64,000 nt of DNA from Actinospineispora eucalypti. GTDB lineage: Bacteria > Actinomycetota > Actinomycetes > Mycobacteriales > Pseudonocardiaceae. Position numbers and translations under genes: made by a program. The stretch is from the NCBI GenBank assembly GCA_014208095.1, contig JACHMT010000007.1, positions 186,001 to 250,000 on the forward strand, written 5' to 3'. Position 1 is the stretch's first letter, and each line of letters opens with the position of its first letter. Under the pieces are notes generated by a model. It was given only the letters and a program-made list of their open reading frames with translations. It was not told the DNA's origin and did no database searches. Of the stretch, positions 14,832-25,400 are shown in pieces.

Positions 14832-16529
14832 ATGGCCACCGGATCAGCCGTGCTGCGTGAGTCGATCATCACCCGCCGCCGGGACCTCACCGTCGCGACC
14901 GTCCTGCTCATGCTGCACCAGGCCGGGGAGGCGATGGTCCCGGTGCTGGTGGGAGTGGTGATCGACCAGGCGATCGACCCGGCGACCCTCGGCGGCGGCT
15001 CGGTGGCCGACCTGGTGCTCTGGCTGGCCGTGCTCGGGCTGGACTTCCTGCTGCTGTCCAACTGCTTCCGGCTGGGTTCCCGGCGCACCTGGCTGTCCGA
15101 GGCGCGAGCCGACCAACAGCTGCGGCTGAAGATCGGCGAGCGGGTGCTCGACCCGCGCGGCGGCGCCGAGGCCGGCCGGATGCCCGGCGCGCTGGTGAAC
15201 GTCGCGGTCGGCGACGCCAAGCGGGTCGCCGAGCTGCACCTGGCGCTGCCGTTCGGGCTGGCCGGGATGGCGGCGATCGTCGTCGCGGCCATCGCGCTGC
15301 TGCGCATCTCGGTGCCGTTGGGGCTGCTCATCCTGCTCGGCATGCCGCCGCTGCTCTGGTTGCTGCGCCAACTCGGCAAGCCCATGCAGCGGCGCAGCGG
15401 GCCGGAGCAGGAACGCGCCGCGCAGGCCGCCGGGGTGGCCGCCGACCTGGTCGAAGGGGTGCGGGTGCTGAAGGGCATCGGCGCCGAGCGGGCCGCCGTG
15501 CGGCGCTACGAGCGGACCAGCCGCGACGCCCTGCACGCGACGCTGCGCGCGGCCCGGGCGCAGGGCTGGAACGAGGGTGCGACGCTGGCCGCGAACGGGC
15601 TGTTCCTGGCGCTGATCGCGCTGGTCGGCGGCCGGTTGGCGGCGCAGGGGTCGATCAGCGTCGGGGAGCTGGTCTCGGCCGTCGGGCTGGCCCAATTCCT
15701 GCTCGGCCCGCTGTCCGTGCTGGGCCGGATGAGCGGCTCGTACGCCCAGGCCCGGCCGTCGGCGGACCGCATCGCCGAGATCCTCGCCGCGCCGCCCTCG
15801 GTACCGCGCGGCACCGGGGAACCCGCCGATCCGGTGCGCGGAGAGCTGCGGCTGCGCGGCGTCCGGCACGGCCCGCTGCGCGGCCTGGACCTGGACGTGC
15901 CGGCCGGCCAGCTGCTGGGCATCGCGGCCACCGACCCGGGCGCGGTGAGCGCGCTGCTGGCCTGCCTGAACCGGGAGGCCGACCCGGAGGACGGCAGTAT
16001 CAAGCTGGACGGCCGGCCGCTGGCCGAGCTGGACCCGGCCCGGCTGCGCGGCGCGATCCTGGTGGCCGCGCACGACGCCGCGCTGTTCGCCGGCACCCTG
16101 GCGGAGAACGTGGCCGCCTCGGCCACCGCCGGGACCGACCTGGCCCCGGTGCTCGGCGCCTCCCGGGCGGACGAGGTGGCCGAGACCCTCGCCGACGGAC
16201 TGGACACCCCGGTCAGCGAGCAGGGCCGCTCGCTCTCCGGCGGGCAGCGGCAACGCGTGGCGCTGGCCCGCGCGCTCGCCGCCGAGGCCCCGGTACTGGT
16301 GCTGCACGACCCCACCACCGCACTGGACACGGTGACCGAGGCGCACGTGGCCGGCGCGCTGCGCGAGCTCCGCGCCGGGCGCACCACCCTGGTGGCCACC
16401 ACCAGCCCGGCACTGCTGGCCGCCTGCGACCGGGTCGTCACCCTGGGCGAAGCCGGGGTCGTCGCGGCCGGAAGCCACGCCGAGCTGCTGCGGGACCGGG
16501 CCGACTACCGGGAGCTGGTGCTCGCGTGA
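14832..16529 (+). CDS. IrtA-like ABC half-transporter with degenerate ATP site
   Basis: A 565-aa fusion of a six-helix exporter-fold membrane domain (about residues 20-300) and an ABC domain. Its own ATP site is destroyed: Walker A reads GIAATDPGAVSA (about 362) without Gly-Lys-Ser, Walker B reads VLVLHDPTTALD (no LDE), and the H-loop His is replaced (TTSP). The signature LSGGQRQRVALARAL (about 467) is intact. It pairs with the next gene, whose defects are complementary, giving one working composite site. Exporter-fold pairs of this kind (IrtAB, YbtPQ) import ferri-siderophores. The ATG at 14832 has no clear ribosome binding site; the transcript may be leaderless given the iron box 14 bp upstream. 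Its last bases overlap the next start (GTGA). Confidence 0.85.
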   Translation: MATGSAVLRESIITRRRDLTVATVLLMLHQAGEAMVPVLVGVVIDQAIDPATLGGGSVADLVLWLAVLGLDFLLLSNCFRLGSRRTWLSEARADQQLRLKIGERVLDPRGGAEAGRMPGALVNVAVGDAKRVAELHLALPFGLAGMAAIVVAAIALLRISVPLGLLILLGMPPLLWLLRQLGKPMQRRSGPEQERAAQAAGVAADLVEGVRVLKGIGAERAAVRRYERTSRDALHATLRAARAQGWNEGATLAANGLFLALIALVGGRLAAQGSISVGELVSAVGLAQFLLGPLSVLGRMSGSYAQARPSADRIAEILAAPPSVPRGTGEPADPVRGELRLRGVRHGPLRGLDLDVPAGQLLGIAATDPGAVSALLACLNREADPEDGSIKLDGRPLAELDPARLRGAILVAAHDAALFAGTLAENVAASATAGTDLAPVLGASRADEVAETLADGLDTPVSEQGRSLSGGQRQRVALARALAAEAPVLVLHDPTTALDTVTEAHVAGALRELRAGRTTLVATTSPALLAACDRVVTLGEAGVVAAGSHAELLRDRADYRELVLA

Positions 16530-18244
16530 CCGCCCGGGAGATCCTGCCCGTCGCGACGCCGGGCCGGGTGCGCGCGGAACTGTCCCGGCTGCTGCGCCCG
16601 CGCCGGACAGTCGGCGCGCTGGCCTTCGTCGCGCTGGTCGGCAGCGCGGCGGTCAGCCTGCTCGCGGCCCCGCTGCTCGGCCGGATCGTGGACCTGGTCG
16701 CGGCCCGCCGGCCACCCGCCTCGGTGCACGGCCCGGTGCTCGGGCTGGTCGGCGTCGCGGTGGGCCAGGGGTTACTGGCCGTGCTGGGCGTGGTGCTGCT
16801 CACCCGGGCCGCCGAGGGAATGCTGGCCGACCTGCGGGAACGGTTCATCACCCGGGTGCTCGAGCTGCCCCTGGAGCGGATCGAGCGGGCCGGCTCGGGC
16901 GACCTGACCTCACGGGTCACCGCCGACGTGACGCAGGTCAGCCAGGCCGCCCGGCAGGGGCTGCCCCGGTTCGCCCGGGCCAGCCTGATCATCGTGTTGA
17001 CCGTGGTCGGGCTGACCGCACTGGACTGGCGGTTCGCCCTGGCCGCGCTGCTCGCCGTGCCCGTCCAGGTGGTCGTCGTGCGCTGGTACCTGCGCCGGTC
17101 CAGCCCGCTGTACCGGGTGCAGCGGGAGGTCGGCGGCGCGCAGCAACAGCAGCTGCTGGACACCGTCGGCGGGGCCGCCACGGTGCGCGCGTTCCGCCTG
17201 ACCGACACCCACGCCGAGCGGCTGCGGGAGCGCAGCGAAGACGTCGTGGGGGCCTCCGTGCGGGTGGTCCGGCTGCAGACCGGGTTCTTCGGCCGGTTGA
17301 ACATGGCCGAGTTCGTCGGCGTGGCCGCCGTGCTGGCCGCCGGGTACTGGCTGGTTCGCTCGGGCGCCGCGTCGGTGGGCACGGCCAGCGCGGCCGCGCT
17401 GTACTTCATCAACCTGTTCAACCCGATCAACCAGGCGCTGTCCTTGCTGGACACGATGCAGTCGGCCGGCGCGGCGCTGGCCCGGCTGGTTGGCGTGCTG
17501 GACCTGCCGGCCGACGCCGAGGAGAGGAGTCAGGGCGGGAGGGAACGCCTGGACGCCTCGGTGAAGCTCAGCCAGGTCGGCCACGCCTACCACGACGGCC
17601 ACCCGGTGCTGCACGACATCGACCTGGAGCTGCCCGCCGGCAGCCGGGTGGCGCTGGTCGGTGCCACCGGGGCGGGCAAGAGCACGCTGGCCAAGCTGGT
17701 CTCCGGGGTGCACCGGCCGAGCCGGGGCAGCCTGCGGGTGGGCGCCTCGGTCGGGCTGGTCACCCAGGAGGTGCACGTGTTCGCCGGGCCGCTGGCCGAC
17801 GACCTGCGGCTGGCGCGCCCGGACGCCACCGACGAACGGCTGCGGGACGCGCTGCGGGCGGTCGGCGCGCTGGACTGGGCCCAGGCGCTGCCCGACGGGC
17901 TGGCCACCGTGGTCGGGGCAGGCGCCAAGCAGCTGACCGTGGTGCAGTCCCAGCAGCTCGCGCTGGCCCGGCTGGTGCTGGCCGATCCGCCGATCGCCGT
18001 GCTGGACGAGGCCACCGCCGAGGCGGGCAGCGCCGGCGCGCGGGTGCTGGACGCGGCCGCGTTGCGCGCGCTGGACGGCCGCACCGGCCTGATGGTGGCG
18101 CACCGGCTCACCCAGGCCGGAACCGCCGACCTGGTGGTGGTGCTGGACGCCGGCCGGATCGTCGAGCAGGGCAGCCATGACGAGCTGCTCGCGGCGGGCG
18201 GCCGGTACGCCGAGCTGTGGCGGGCCTGGCAGGCGAACCGGTGA
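16526..18244 (+). CDS. IrtB-like ABC half-transporter, catalytic partner
   Basis: A 572-aa permease-ATPase fusion. Walker A GATGAGKST (about 378), Q-loop VTQEVHVF, Walker B IAVLDEATAE with catalytic Glu, and H-loop VAHRL are intact, but the signature LSGGQ is replaced by LTVVQ (about 471). Together with the intact signature and dead Walker motifs of the upstream partner, this predicts an asymmetric heterodimer with a single hydrolytic site. The membrane domain spans about residues 20-310. The GTG start overlaps the previous stop by 4 bp. Probable role, from iron-box control and neighbours, is movement of the cognate ferri-siderophore; direction cannot be decided from sequence. Confidence 0.85.
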   Translation: MTAREILPVATPGRVRAELSRLLRPRRTVGALAFVALVGSAAVSLLAAPLLGRIVDLVAARRPPASVHGPVLGLVGVAVGQGLLAVLGVVLLTRAAEGMLADLRERFITRVLELPLERIERAGSGDLTSRVTADVTQVSQAARQGLPRFARASLIIVLTVVGLTALDWRFALAALLAVPVQVVVVRWYLRRSSPLYRVQREVGGAQQQQLLDTVGGAATVRAFRLTDTHAERLRERSEDVVGASVRVVRLQTGFFGRLNMAEFVGVAAVLAAGYWLVRSGAASVGTASAAALYFINLFNPINQALSLLDTMQSAGAALARLVGVLDLPADAEERSQGGRERLDASVKLSQVGHAYHDGHPVLHDIDLELPAGSRVALVGATGAGKSTLAKLVSGVHRPSRGSLRVGASVGLVTQEVHVFAGPLADDLRLARPDATDERLRDALRAVGALDWAQALPDGLATVVGAGAKQLTVVQSQQLALARLVLADPPIAVLDEATAEAGSAGARVLDAAALRALDGRTGLMVAHRLTQAGTADLVVVLDAGRIVEQGSHDELLAAGGRYAELWRAWQANR

Positions 18245-18281
18245 CCCACACCCGCCGGAAGCTCCTCAGGTTCGGCGCCCC

Positions 18282-18479
18282 GATTCAGTCACTCCAGCAC
18301 GCTGATTCAGTCACTCCAGCACGCTGATTCAGTAACTCCAGCACGCTGATTCAGTAACTTCAGCACGCTGATTCGGTCAACTCGGGCGAGGTGTTAGCCG
18401 GCTTCCACCGGGGCAGGTGCTGGACTGACTGAACCGACGTGCTGGAGTGACTGAATCAACGTGCTGAAGTCACTGAATC
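18282..18479. repeat. Expanded 22-bp repeat array with inverted copies
   Basis: Four direct 22-bp units starting GATTCAGT (18282, 18304, 18326, 18348) and a partial fifth are followed, after a 45-bp unique stretch, by one diverged and two clear inverted units (18436-18457, 18458-18479). The last inverted unit overlaps the stop codon of the minus-strand hydroxylase gene. The array fills a convergent intergenic region and could fold into alternative long hairpins. The unit is the one found at 10312-10382. Confidence 0.85.
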
Positions 18480-19401
18480 AGCGGGGGGTCTGGGAGGGTT
18501 CGGCCATGGCGACCGCGATCTTGCGCGGGCCGGTGAAGGGCTCGCGGCCGTGGGCCACCGCCATGTTGTCCACCACCAGCAGATCGTCGAACTGGTAGTC
18601 GAAGCGGGTGGCGGCGCGCCGGTAGCACTGACGCAGGTGGTCCACGACGTTGTCCGGGATGGCGCCGCCGTCGCCGTAGTAGGTGTTGTTGGGCAGCCCG
18701 TCCTCGCCGTAGATCTCCCGCAGGCCCTCCCGGATGGACGGCTCCAGGCTGCTCTCGTGGAACAGCACCACGTGGTTGAACCAGACCGGCTGGCCACTGA
18801 CCGGGTGCTGGTGCACCGCGTCGCGCACCGCGCGGGTGCGCAGCCCGTTCGGCTCGATCCACTCCGGCTCCACCCCGCCGGCCCGGCACAGCCGCTCCAC
18901 CTCGGCCCGGTCGTCCGTATTGAAGGCCGTCCACCAGCGCAGCCCGATGTCGTCGCCGTAGTTGCGGACCACCATCCAGCGCCGCCGCTCGAACTCCTCG
19001 CGCACGCTCGGGTCGATCAGCCGGTACACCTCGCGGACCGAGGACAGCGGGGTGGCGCCCTGGGTCTCCGGCGGGCTCTGGCAGTGGAAGAACAGGGTCA
19101 GCGGCCAGACCGCCTGGTAGGACATCTCGTTGTGCAGCGGGATCTCCGCGTGCGGCGGGTACTCGGTGGACGAGTACACGTTGCCCTTGATCCGGGACCG
19201 GGGCGTGGACTGCTCCGTGTAGGTCAACGGCTCGCCGGCCAGCGCGCGCACCGCGTCGGCGAAGCCGTCCACCCCGCCCACGTCGAAGCCGCGCAGCAGC
19301 ACCGCGCCGTGCTCGGTGAGGCCGGCGCGGATCGCGCTCCGGTCCTGTTTCAGCCGGTCCACCACCGGCCCCGAGCCGGTGATGGTCAGCGCCAACGTCA
19401 T
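18478..19401 (-). CDS. SyrP/TauD-family Fe(II)/2-oxoglutarate hydroxylase
   Basis: A 307-aa non-heme iron dioxygenase. The facial triad is H90-N-E92 (IPLHNEMSY) and the distal His284 in AHGREPFTGPR, whose Arg293 would bind 2-oxoglutarate. The SyrP-type stretch SYQAVWPLTLFFHCQSPPE follows the HxE motif. SyrP and AsnO homologues beta-hydroxylate Asp or Asn, usually on a carrier protein, and siderophore versions create the beta-hydroxyaspartate iron ligand. It is 10 bp downstream of NRPS-B in the same minus-strand operon. Predicted substrate is the Asn/Asp-type residue of NRPS-A. The start ATG has the AGGAGG-like AGGAGGTAGG upstream. Family certain; substrate inferred. Confidence 0.88.
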   Translation of the reverse strand: MTLALTITGSGPVVDRLKQDRSAIRAGLTEHGAVLLRGFDVGGVDGFADAVRALAGEPLTYTEQSTPRSRIKGNVYSSTEYPPHAEIPLHNEMSYQAVWPLTLFFHCQSPPETQGATPLSSVREVYRLIDPSVREEFERRRWMVVRNYGDDIGLRWWTAFNTDDRAEVERLCRAGGVEPEWIEPNGLRTRAVRDAVHQHPVSGQPVWFNHVVLFHESSLEPSIREGLREIYGEDGLPNNTYYGDGGAIPDNVVDHLRQCYRRAATRFDYQFDDLLVVDNMAVAHGREPFTGPRKIAVAMAEPSQTPR

Positions 19402-19411
19402 TTCCTACCTC

Positions 19412-22400
19412 CTACAGCCCGCGTGAAGCGAGGAACTCGGCGAGCACCGGACCGATCCGGCCGAGCGAGTGCGGCGCCATCAGGTCGTCGTGCCGGAAGT
19501 CCACCGGGTGCTCGGTCACCCGGCCGGACAGGAAGGGCCGCCAGCTGGCCAGCGCGGTGGCGCCGCCCAGCTCGGTGTCCGAGGCCGAGAAGAACAGCGT
19601 CTCGGAGTCGAAGACCTTCGGATCGGCCGCGTGGTTGATCCGAGTGATGGAGAGCAGGCTGTCCACCAGCACGTCGATCTCCGCCCCGGACAGCCCGTCG
19701 AACACCCCGCCGTACTCGGCGGCGTACCGGCGCACGGTCGCCAGGGTGACCGTCGAAGGGTCCAGGCCGCGCACGTCGTAGCCGGCCCGCAGCAGCCACC
19801 GGTGGTACAGCGCGGACCGGGCCAGCGGGTCCTCGGCGACCAGCAGCGCGCCGTCGGCCCGGGCGTCCAGCAGCGCCAGCAGCGGCACCTCGTGACCTCG
19901 TTCCCGCAGCTCGCAGGCCACCCGGTGGGCGATCCGGCCGCCCAGCGACCAGCCGAGCAACAGGTACGGCCCCTCCGGCCGGTGCGCCAGGATCCGCTCC
20001 GCGTAGCTGCGTGCCAGGTAGTCGACGCGCGGCGAGTCCAGTTCCTCGGCGGCCACGTCGGTGGCCTGCAGGCCGTAGACCGGCCGCTCCGCGCCCAGGT
20101 GCGGCAGCAGCCCGGTGTACATCCAGGACAGCCCCAGCTTGGGGTGCACGCAGTACAGCGGCGGCCGCGCGCCGGTGCGGCGCAGCGGCAGCAGCGGCGC
20201 GAACGCCGAGCCGGCCGGCAGCGACGCCACGTCGCCCACGTCCACCAGCCGGCCGAGCAGCCGGGGGGTCGGCGCATCGAACAGCGCCCGCAGCGCCACA
20301 GCCGCGCCCAGCCGCTGTTCCACCGAGGCCACCAGCCGGGTGGCCAGCAGCGAGGACCCGCCCAGCTCGAAGAACGAGTCGTCCGCCCCCACCGACGGCA
20401 CGTCGAGCAACTCGGCGTACAGCTCGCACAGGGTGGCCTCGGTGTCCGTCGACGGGGCCCGGTGCGGCGCGGCCGCCCCCAGCTCCGGCTCGGGCAGCGC
20501 GCGGCGGTCCACCTTGCCCGCCGGGGTCAGCGGGAACTCCGGCAACACCACGATGCCGGCCGGCACCATGTGCTCGGGCAACCGGCCGCGCAGCCAGCCG
20601 CGCAGCTCCTCGGCGGTGGCACCCTCGCCCAGCGCGTAGCCGGCCAGCACGTCCGCCCCGGACGGCCCCGGCACCGCGACCACCACGGCGGAGCGCACCG
20701 CCGGGTGCTCGGCCAGCACCGCCTCGATCTCCTGCGGCTCCACCCGCATACCGCGGATCTTCACCTGGTGGTCGGCCCGGCCGGCGAACTCCAGCGAGCC
20801 GTCCGGCCGCCAGCGGGCCAGGTCACCGGTCCGGTAGAGCCGTTCCCCGGCCGTTCCGCGCGGGTCGGCGACGAACCGGGACGCGGTCTGCACCGGCTCG
20901 CCGAGGTAACCCCGGGCCAGCGGCAACCCGCCGACGTAGAGCTCCCCCAGCGCGCCGACCGGGACCGGGCGCAGCGCCTGGTCCAGGACGTGGATGCGGG
21001 TGTTCCGGTTGGGCTTGCCGATGGACAGCGAGCCCCGTTCGGCGCCCGGCCGGTACACCTCGTGGCTCACCCCGATGGTGGCCTCGGCCGGCCCGTAACC
21101 GTGGTACAGGACGGCACCGAGGCGCTCGCGGACCCGGGCGAACAGCTCCGGGGTGAGCGCCTCGCCACCGCACCACAGGTGGCGCAGCGAGTTCAGCTCC
21201 GCCGTGGCCGGCAGCTCGAGCATCACCTCAAGCGCCGAGGAGACCAGGTAGGCGAAGGTCACCCGATGCTCGCGCATCAGCTCGACCAGCCGGGGCACGT
21301 CCCGCTCCGCGCCGGGCTCGGCGACCACCAGGCTGGCCCCGCAGACCAGCGGCAGGAAGATCTCGTTGATGGAGATGTCGAAGCCCAGCGGCGCCTTGAA
21401 CAGCGAGGCGTCCCCCGGACCGAACTCCAGCATGCCGACCTGCCAGCGCAGCCGGGCGCAGATCGGCCGATGGGTGATCATCGCGCCCTTCGGCCGCCCG
21501 GTGGTGCCGGAGGTGTAGATGACGTATGCCAGGTTGTCCGGGGACAACCTGGCCCGTGAGTGATTTGTATGGCTATAGCCATACAAATCACTCACGGGCT
21601 CAACCGGTACACCGGACAACCCGGGGTTGTCCGGTGTACCGGTGAGCACCAGATCCAACGGCCCGCATACCTGCGCCACCCGGGCCACCGGCCAGGCCGG
21701 CTCCACCGGGACGAACGCGGCGCCGGCGCGCAGCACCGCGAGCAACGCGACGATCAACTCGGCCGACCGGTCCAGGTGCACCCCGACCAGCTTCTCCGGC
21801 CCGATACCCCGCTCGAGCAGGCGCGCGGCCAGTGCGCCCGAACGGCGGTCCAGCTCGGCGTAGCTCAGCCGCTCGTCGCCGGCCAGCACGGCCGGCGCGT
21901 CCGGGGTGCGCGCCACCTGGGCGGCGAACATCCCGTACAGCGTGTCCCCGGCCTCGACCTCGACCACCGGACCGGTGCCGAACTCGCGCAGCTGGTGGCG
22001 TTCCGCCTCGGTGAGCGCGTCCAGCCGGTTCAACGGCAGGTCGGGTTGCTCGGCCAGCGTGTGCAGCACCCGGCGCAGCCGGGCCAGCAGGGTGGTAGCG
22101 GTCTCCCGGTCGAACAGCTCCGGCCGGTAGCCCAGCTCCAGGCCCAGCCCGGCCACCCCGGCCCGGGAGCCGAACCGGAAGGACAGGTCGAACTTGGCCG
22201 CGTTCAGCGAGCCGAGCAGCAGCTCCGCCTCCAACCCGGCGAACTCCGGCGGCACCGGCGCGTCCTGCCGCACCACGGACGCCTGGAACAACGGGTGCCG
22301 GCCGGGCGCGCGGGTCGGTTTGAGCACTTCGACCAGCCGCTCGAACGGCAGGTCCTGGTGCTCCAGTGCGCCCAGCACGGCGTCCCGGGTGCGCCCGACC

Positions 22401-25400
22401 ACCTCGCGCAGCGTCGGGTTGCCGGTCAGGTCGGTCCGGATGACCAGGGTGTTCACCAGGAAGCCGACCAGGTCGGCCAGCGCGTCCTCGGTGCGGCCGG
22501 CGACCGGTGCGCCGAGCGGGATGTCGGTGCCGGTGCCGGTGGCGTAGAGGGTCAGCGCCACGGCGGCCTGGGCCAGCACGTAGTCGCTGGCCCCCAGCTC
22601 CTCGCCGAGCGCGCGCAGGCGAGCCTCGGTGTCCGGGTCCAGCGCGTCCCGCACCGCGTCGCCGTGTCCGCTGGGCTGGCGCGGGCGGGGCCGGTCCAGC
22701 GGCAGCGGCAGCTCGTCCGGGATGCCGGCCAGCGCGTCCCGCCAGTACTCGGTCTGCGCGTGAGCCAGCTCGCCGTCGTCGGCCAGCAGCTCGCGCTGCC
22801 AGAGCGCGTAGTCCGCGTACTGCGCGGGCAGTGGCTGGAACGCCGGCTCGTGGCCGCCGCGCCGCGCCCGGTAGGCCGTGGCCAGGTCGCGCAGCAGCAC
22901 GCCCAGCGACCACTCGTCGCCGGCGATGTGGTGCAGCACCACGGAGAGCACGTGCTCGTCCGGGCGCAGCCGCCACAGCGCGACCCGCAGCGGCGGCTCG
23001 TTGGCCAGGTCGAACAGGTGCCCGGCCGCCTCCGCCAGCGCCGTCGCCAGCTCGGCCGGCTCCAGCGGACGCACCGGCAGCTCCGGCGTCACCGGCTCCA
23101 GGATCCGCTGGTAGGGACCGTCCGGATGCACCCCGACCACGGTGCGCAGGCTCTCCTGCCGGGCCACCACGTCGCCCAGCGCGGCGCGCAGCGCCGGCCC
23201 GTCCAGCTCGCCGGTCAGCCGCAGCCCGAAGGGCATGTTGTAGGTGGCGGCGGCGCCCTCGAACCGGTGCAGGAACCACAGCCGCTCCTGCGCGTGGGAC
23301 AGCGGCACCCGCTCCGGCCTCGGCCCGGCCACCAGCGGCGCCCGGGTTCCGCCGACCGGCCCGGAACCCGCGTCCAACGCCGTGGCCAGCGCGGCCACCG
23401 TGGGGTGGTCGTAGATCAGCCGGACGCCCACCTCCCGGCCCAGCGCGGAACGCACCCGCGCGGCCAGCTGGGTGGCCAGCAGGGAGTGCCCGCCCAGCGC
23501 GAAGAACGAGTCGTCGGCGCCGATGCTCGTTCCGCTGACGCTGCTCTCGGCACCGATGCTCGTTCCGCTGACGCTGCTCTCGGCACCGATGCTGGTCAAT
23601 TCGAGCAGCTCGGCGAACAGCTTGGCCAGCGCCCGCTCGGTGTCGGTCTCCGGCGGCCGGGAGTCGGACCGGCCGGCCAGCTCGGGTGCCGGCAGCGCGC
23701 GCCGGTCCAGCTTGCCGTTGGTGGTCAGCGGCAGCTCGTCCATCGCCACGAACGCCGAGGGCACCATGTACTCGGGCAGCCGCGCCGCCAGGTAGGCGCG
23801 CAGCTCGGCCGGGTCGGCGTCCGGCCCGACGACGTAGCCGATCAAGGTCTGCCGGCCCGCGATCACCGCGCACCGCCGCACGTCGGGGTGGCGGCCCAGC
23901 ACGGCGGCCACCTCGCCCAGCTCGATCCGGTAGCCGCGAATCTTCACCTGGTCGTCCGAGCGGCCCAGGTACTCGAGGCCCCCGTCCGGGGCCCGGCGGG
24001 CCAGGTCGCCGGAGCGGTACAGCCGGGCGCCCGGCGGGCCGAAGGGGTCGGCCACGAACCGGGCCCCGGTGAGCCCCGGCCGGCCCAGGTAGCCGTGCGC
24101 CAGCTGGGCACCACCGACGTAGATCTCCCCGGTCACCCCGTCCGGCACCGGGCGCAGCGCGCCGTCCAGCAGGTACATGCGCAGCTCGGACAGCTCGGTG
24201 CCGACCAGGCTGGCCGGCGCCTGGGCACTGGCCGCCGGCAGCTCGTAGTACGTGACGTGCACACAGGTCTCGGTGATCCCGTACATGTTCACCATGACCG
24301 GGGTGCGGTCGCCGTGCCGGGCGAACCAACCGGCCAGCCGGGTCGGTTCCAGCGCCTCGCCGGCGAAGATCACCGCGCGCAGGGCCAGGTCGGCGGGCGG
24401 TTGGCGGTCCGCGTCCGCCGCCTCGAGCGGGTAGAACGCGGACGGCGTCTGGCTGAGCACGGTGACCCGCTCGCGCGCCAGCAGGTCCAGGAACTCCCCG
24501 GGCGACCGGGTGATCTCCCGGGACACCACGACCAGCCGGCCGCCGTGCAGCAGGCAGCCCCACATCTCGAACACCGAGACGTCGAACGCCGCCGAGTGGA
24601 ACATCGACCAGACGTCCCGCTGGTCGAACCGGTAGTGCCGCTGCGCGCCCTCCAGCAGCGCGAGGACCCCGGAGTGCGGCATCGCCACACCCTTGGGGGT
24701 GCCGGTGGAGCCGGAGGTGTAGATCACGTACGCCGGGTCGTCCGGCTCGGCCAGGGGCAGCCCGGCCCGGGACAGCCCGGCCCCGGACAGCTCGGCCCGG
24801 GGCGGCTCGACTCCGGGCGGCTCGCCTCCGGACGGCTCGGCCGCCGGCGCCGGACCGGCCACGGTGAGCACCGCCGCCGGGGCGCCCTCCACCGGCCGGT
24901 CGGTGACCAGCGCGGCCGGCGCGGCGTCGGTGAGGGTGAACCGGATGCGCTCCGCCGGGTGCTCCGGGTCCAGCGGCAGGTAGGCCGCGCCCGCCTTAAC
25001 CACGGCCAGGATGGCCACCACCAGCTCGGCCGTCCGGGGCAGCAGGATCGCCACCCGGTCGCCCAGCCGCACGCCGTGGTCGGCCAGCCGGCGGGCCAGC
25101 GCGTCGGCCCGCTGGTCCAGCTCGCGGTAGCTCAGCCGGTCCGGGCCGGCGACCACGGCGACCGCATCGGGGGTGCGCGCGGCCTGCGAAGCGAACCGGG
25201 AGGCGAGGGTGTCGGCAGTGTGGAACTCGACGGGTTCCCTGGCTACCACCGCCGGCAGCGGGTCGAGCGAGGCGGCCGGCGCCTCCGGATCGGCGGCCAT
25301 CAGCTCGAGCACCCGGACGAACCCGTCCAGCAGCTCGCCGGCCCGCGCGGCGCCGACCACGTCCGGGCGGTACTTGAGGGTCAGTTCCAGGCCGTCCGGC

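Noticed and set aside
18282..18479. Regular 22-bp repeats as a CRISPR array
   Set aside because: Units abut without unique spacers, include inverted copies, and no cas genes are near.
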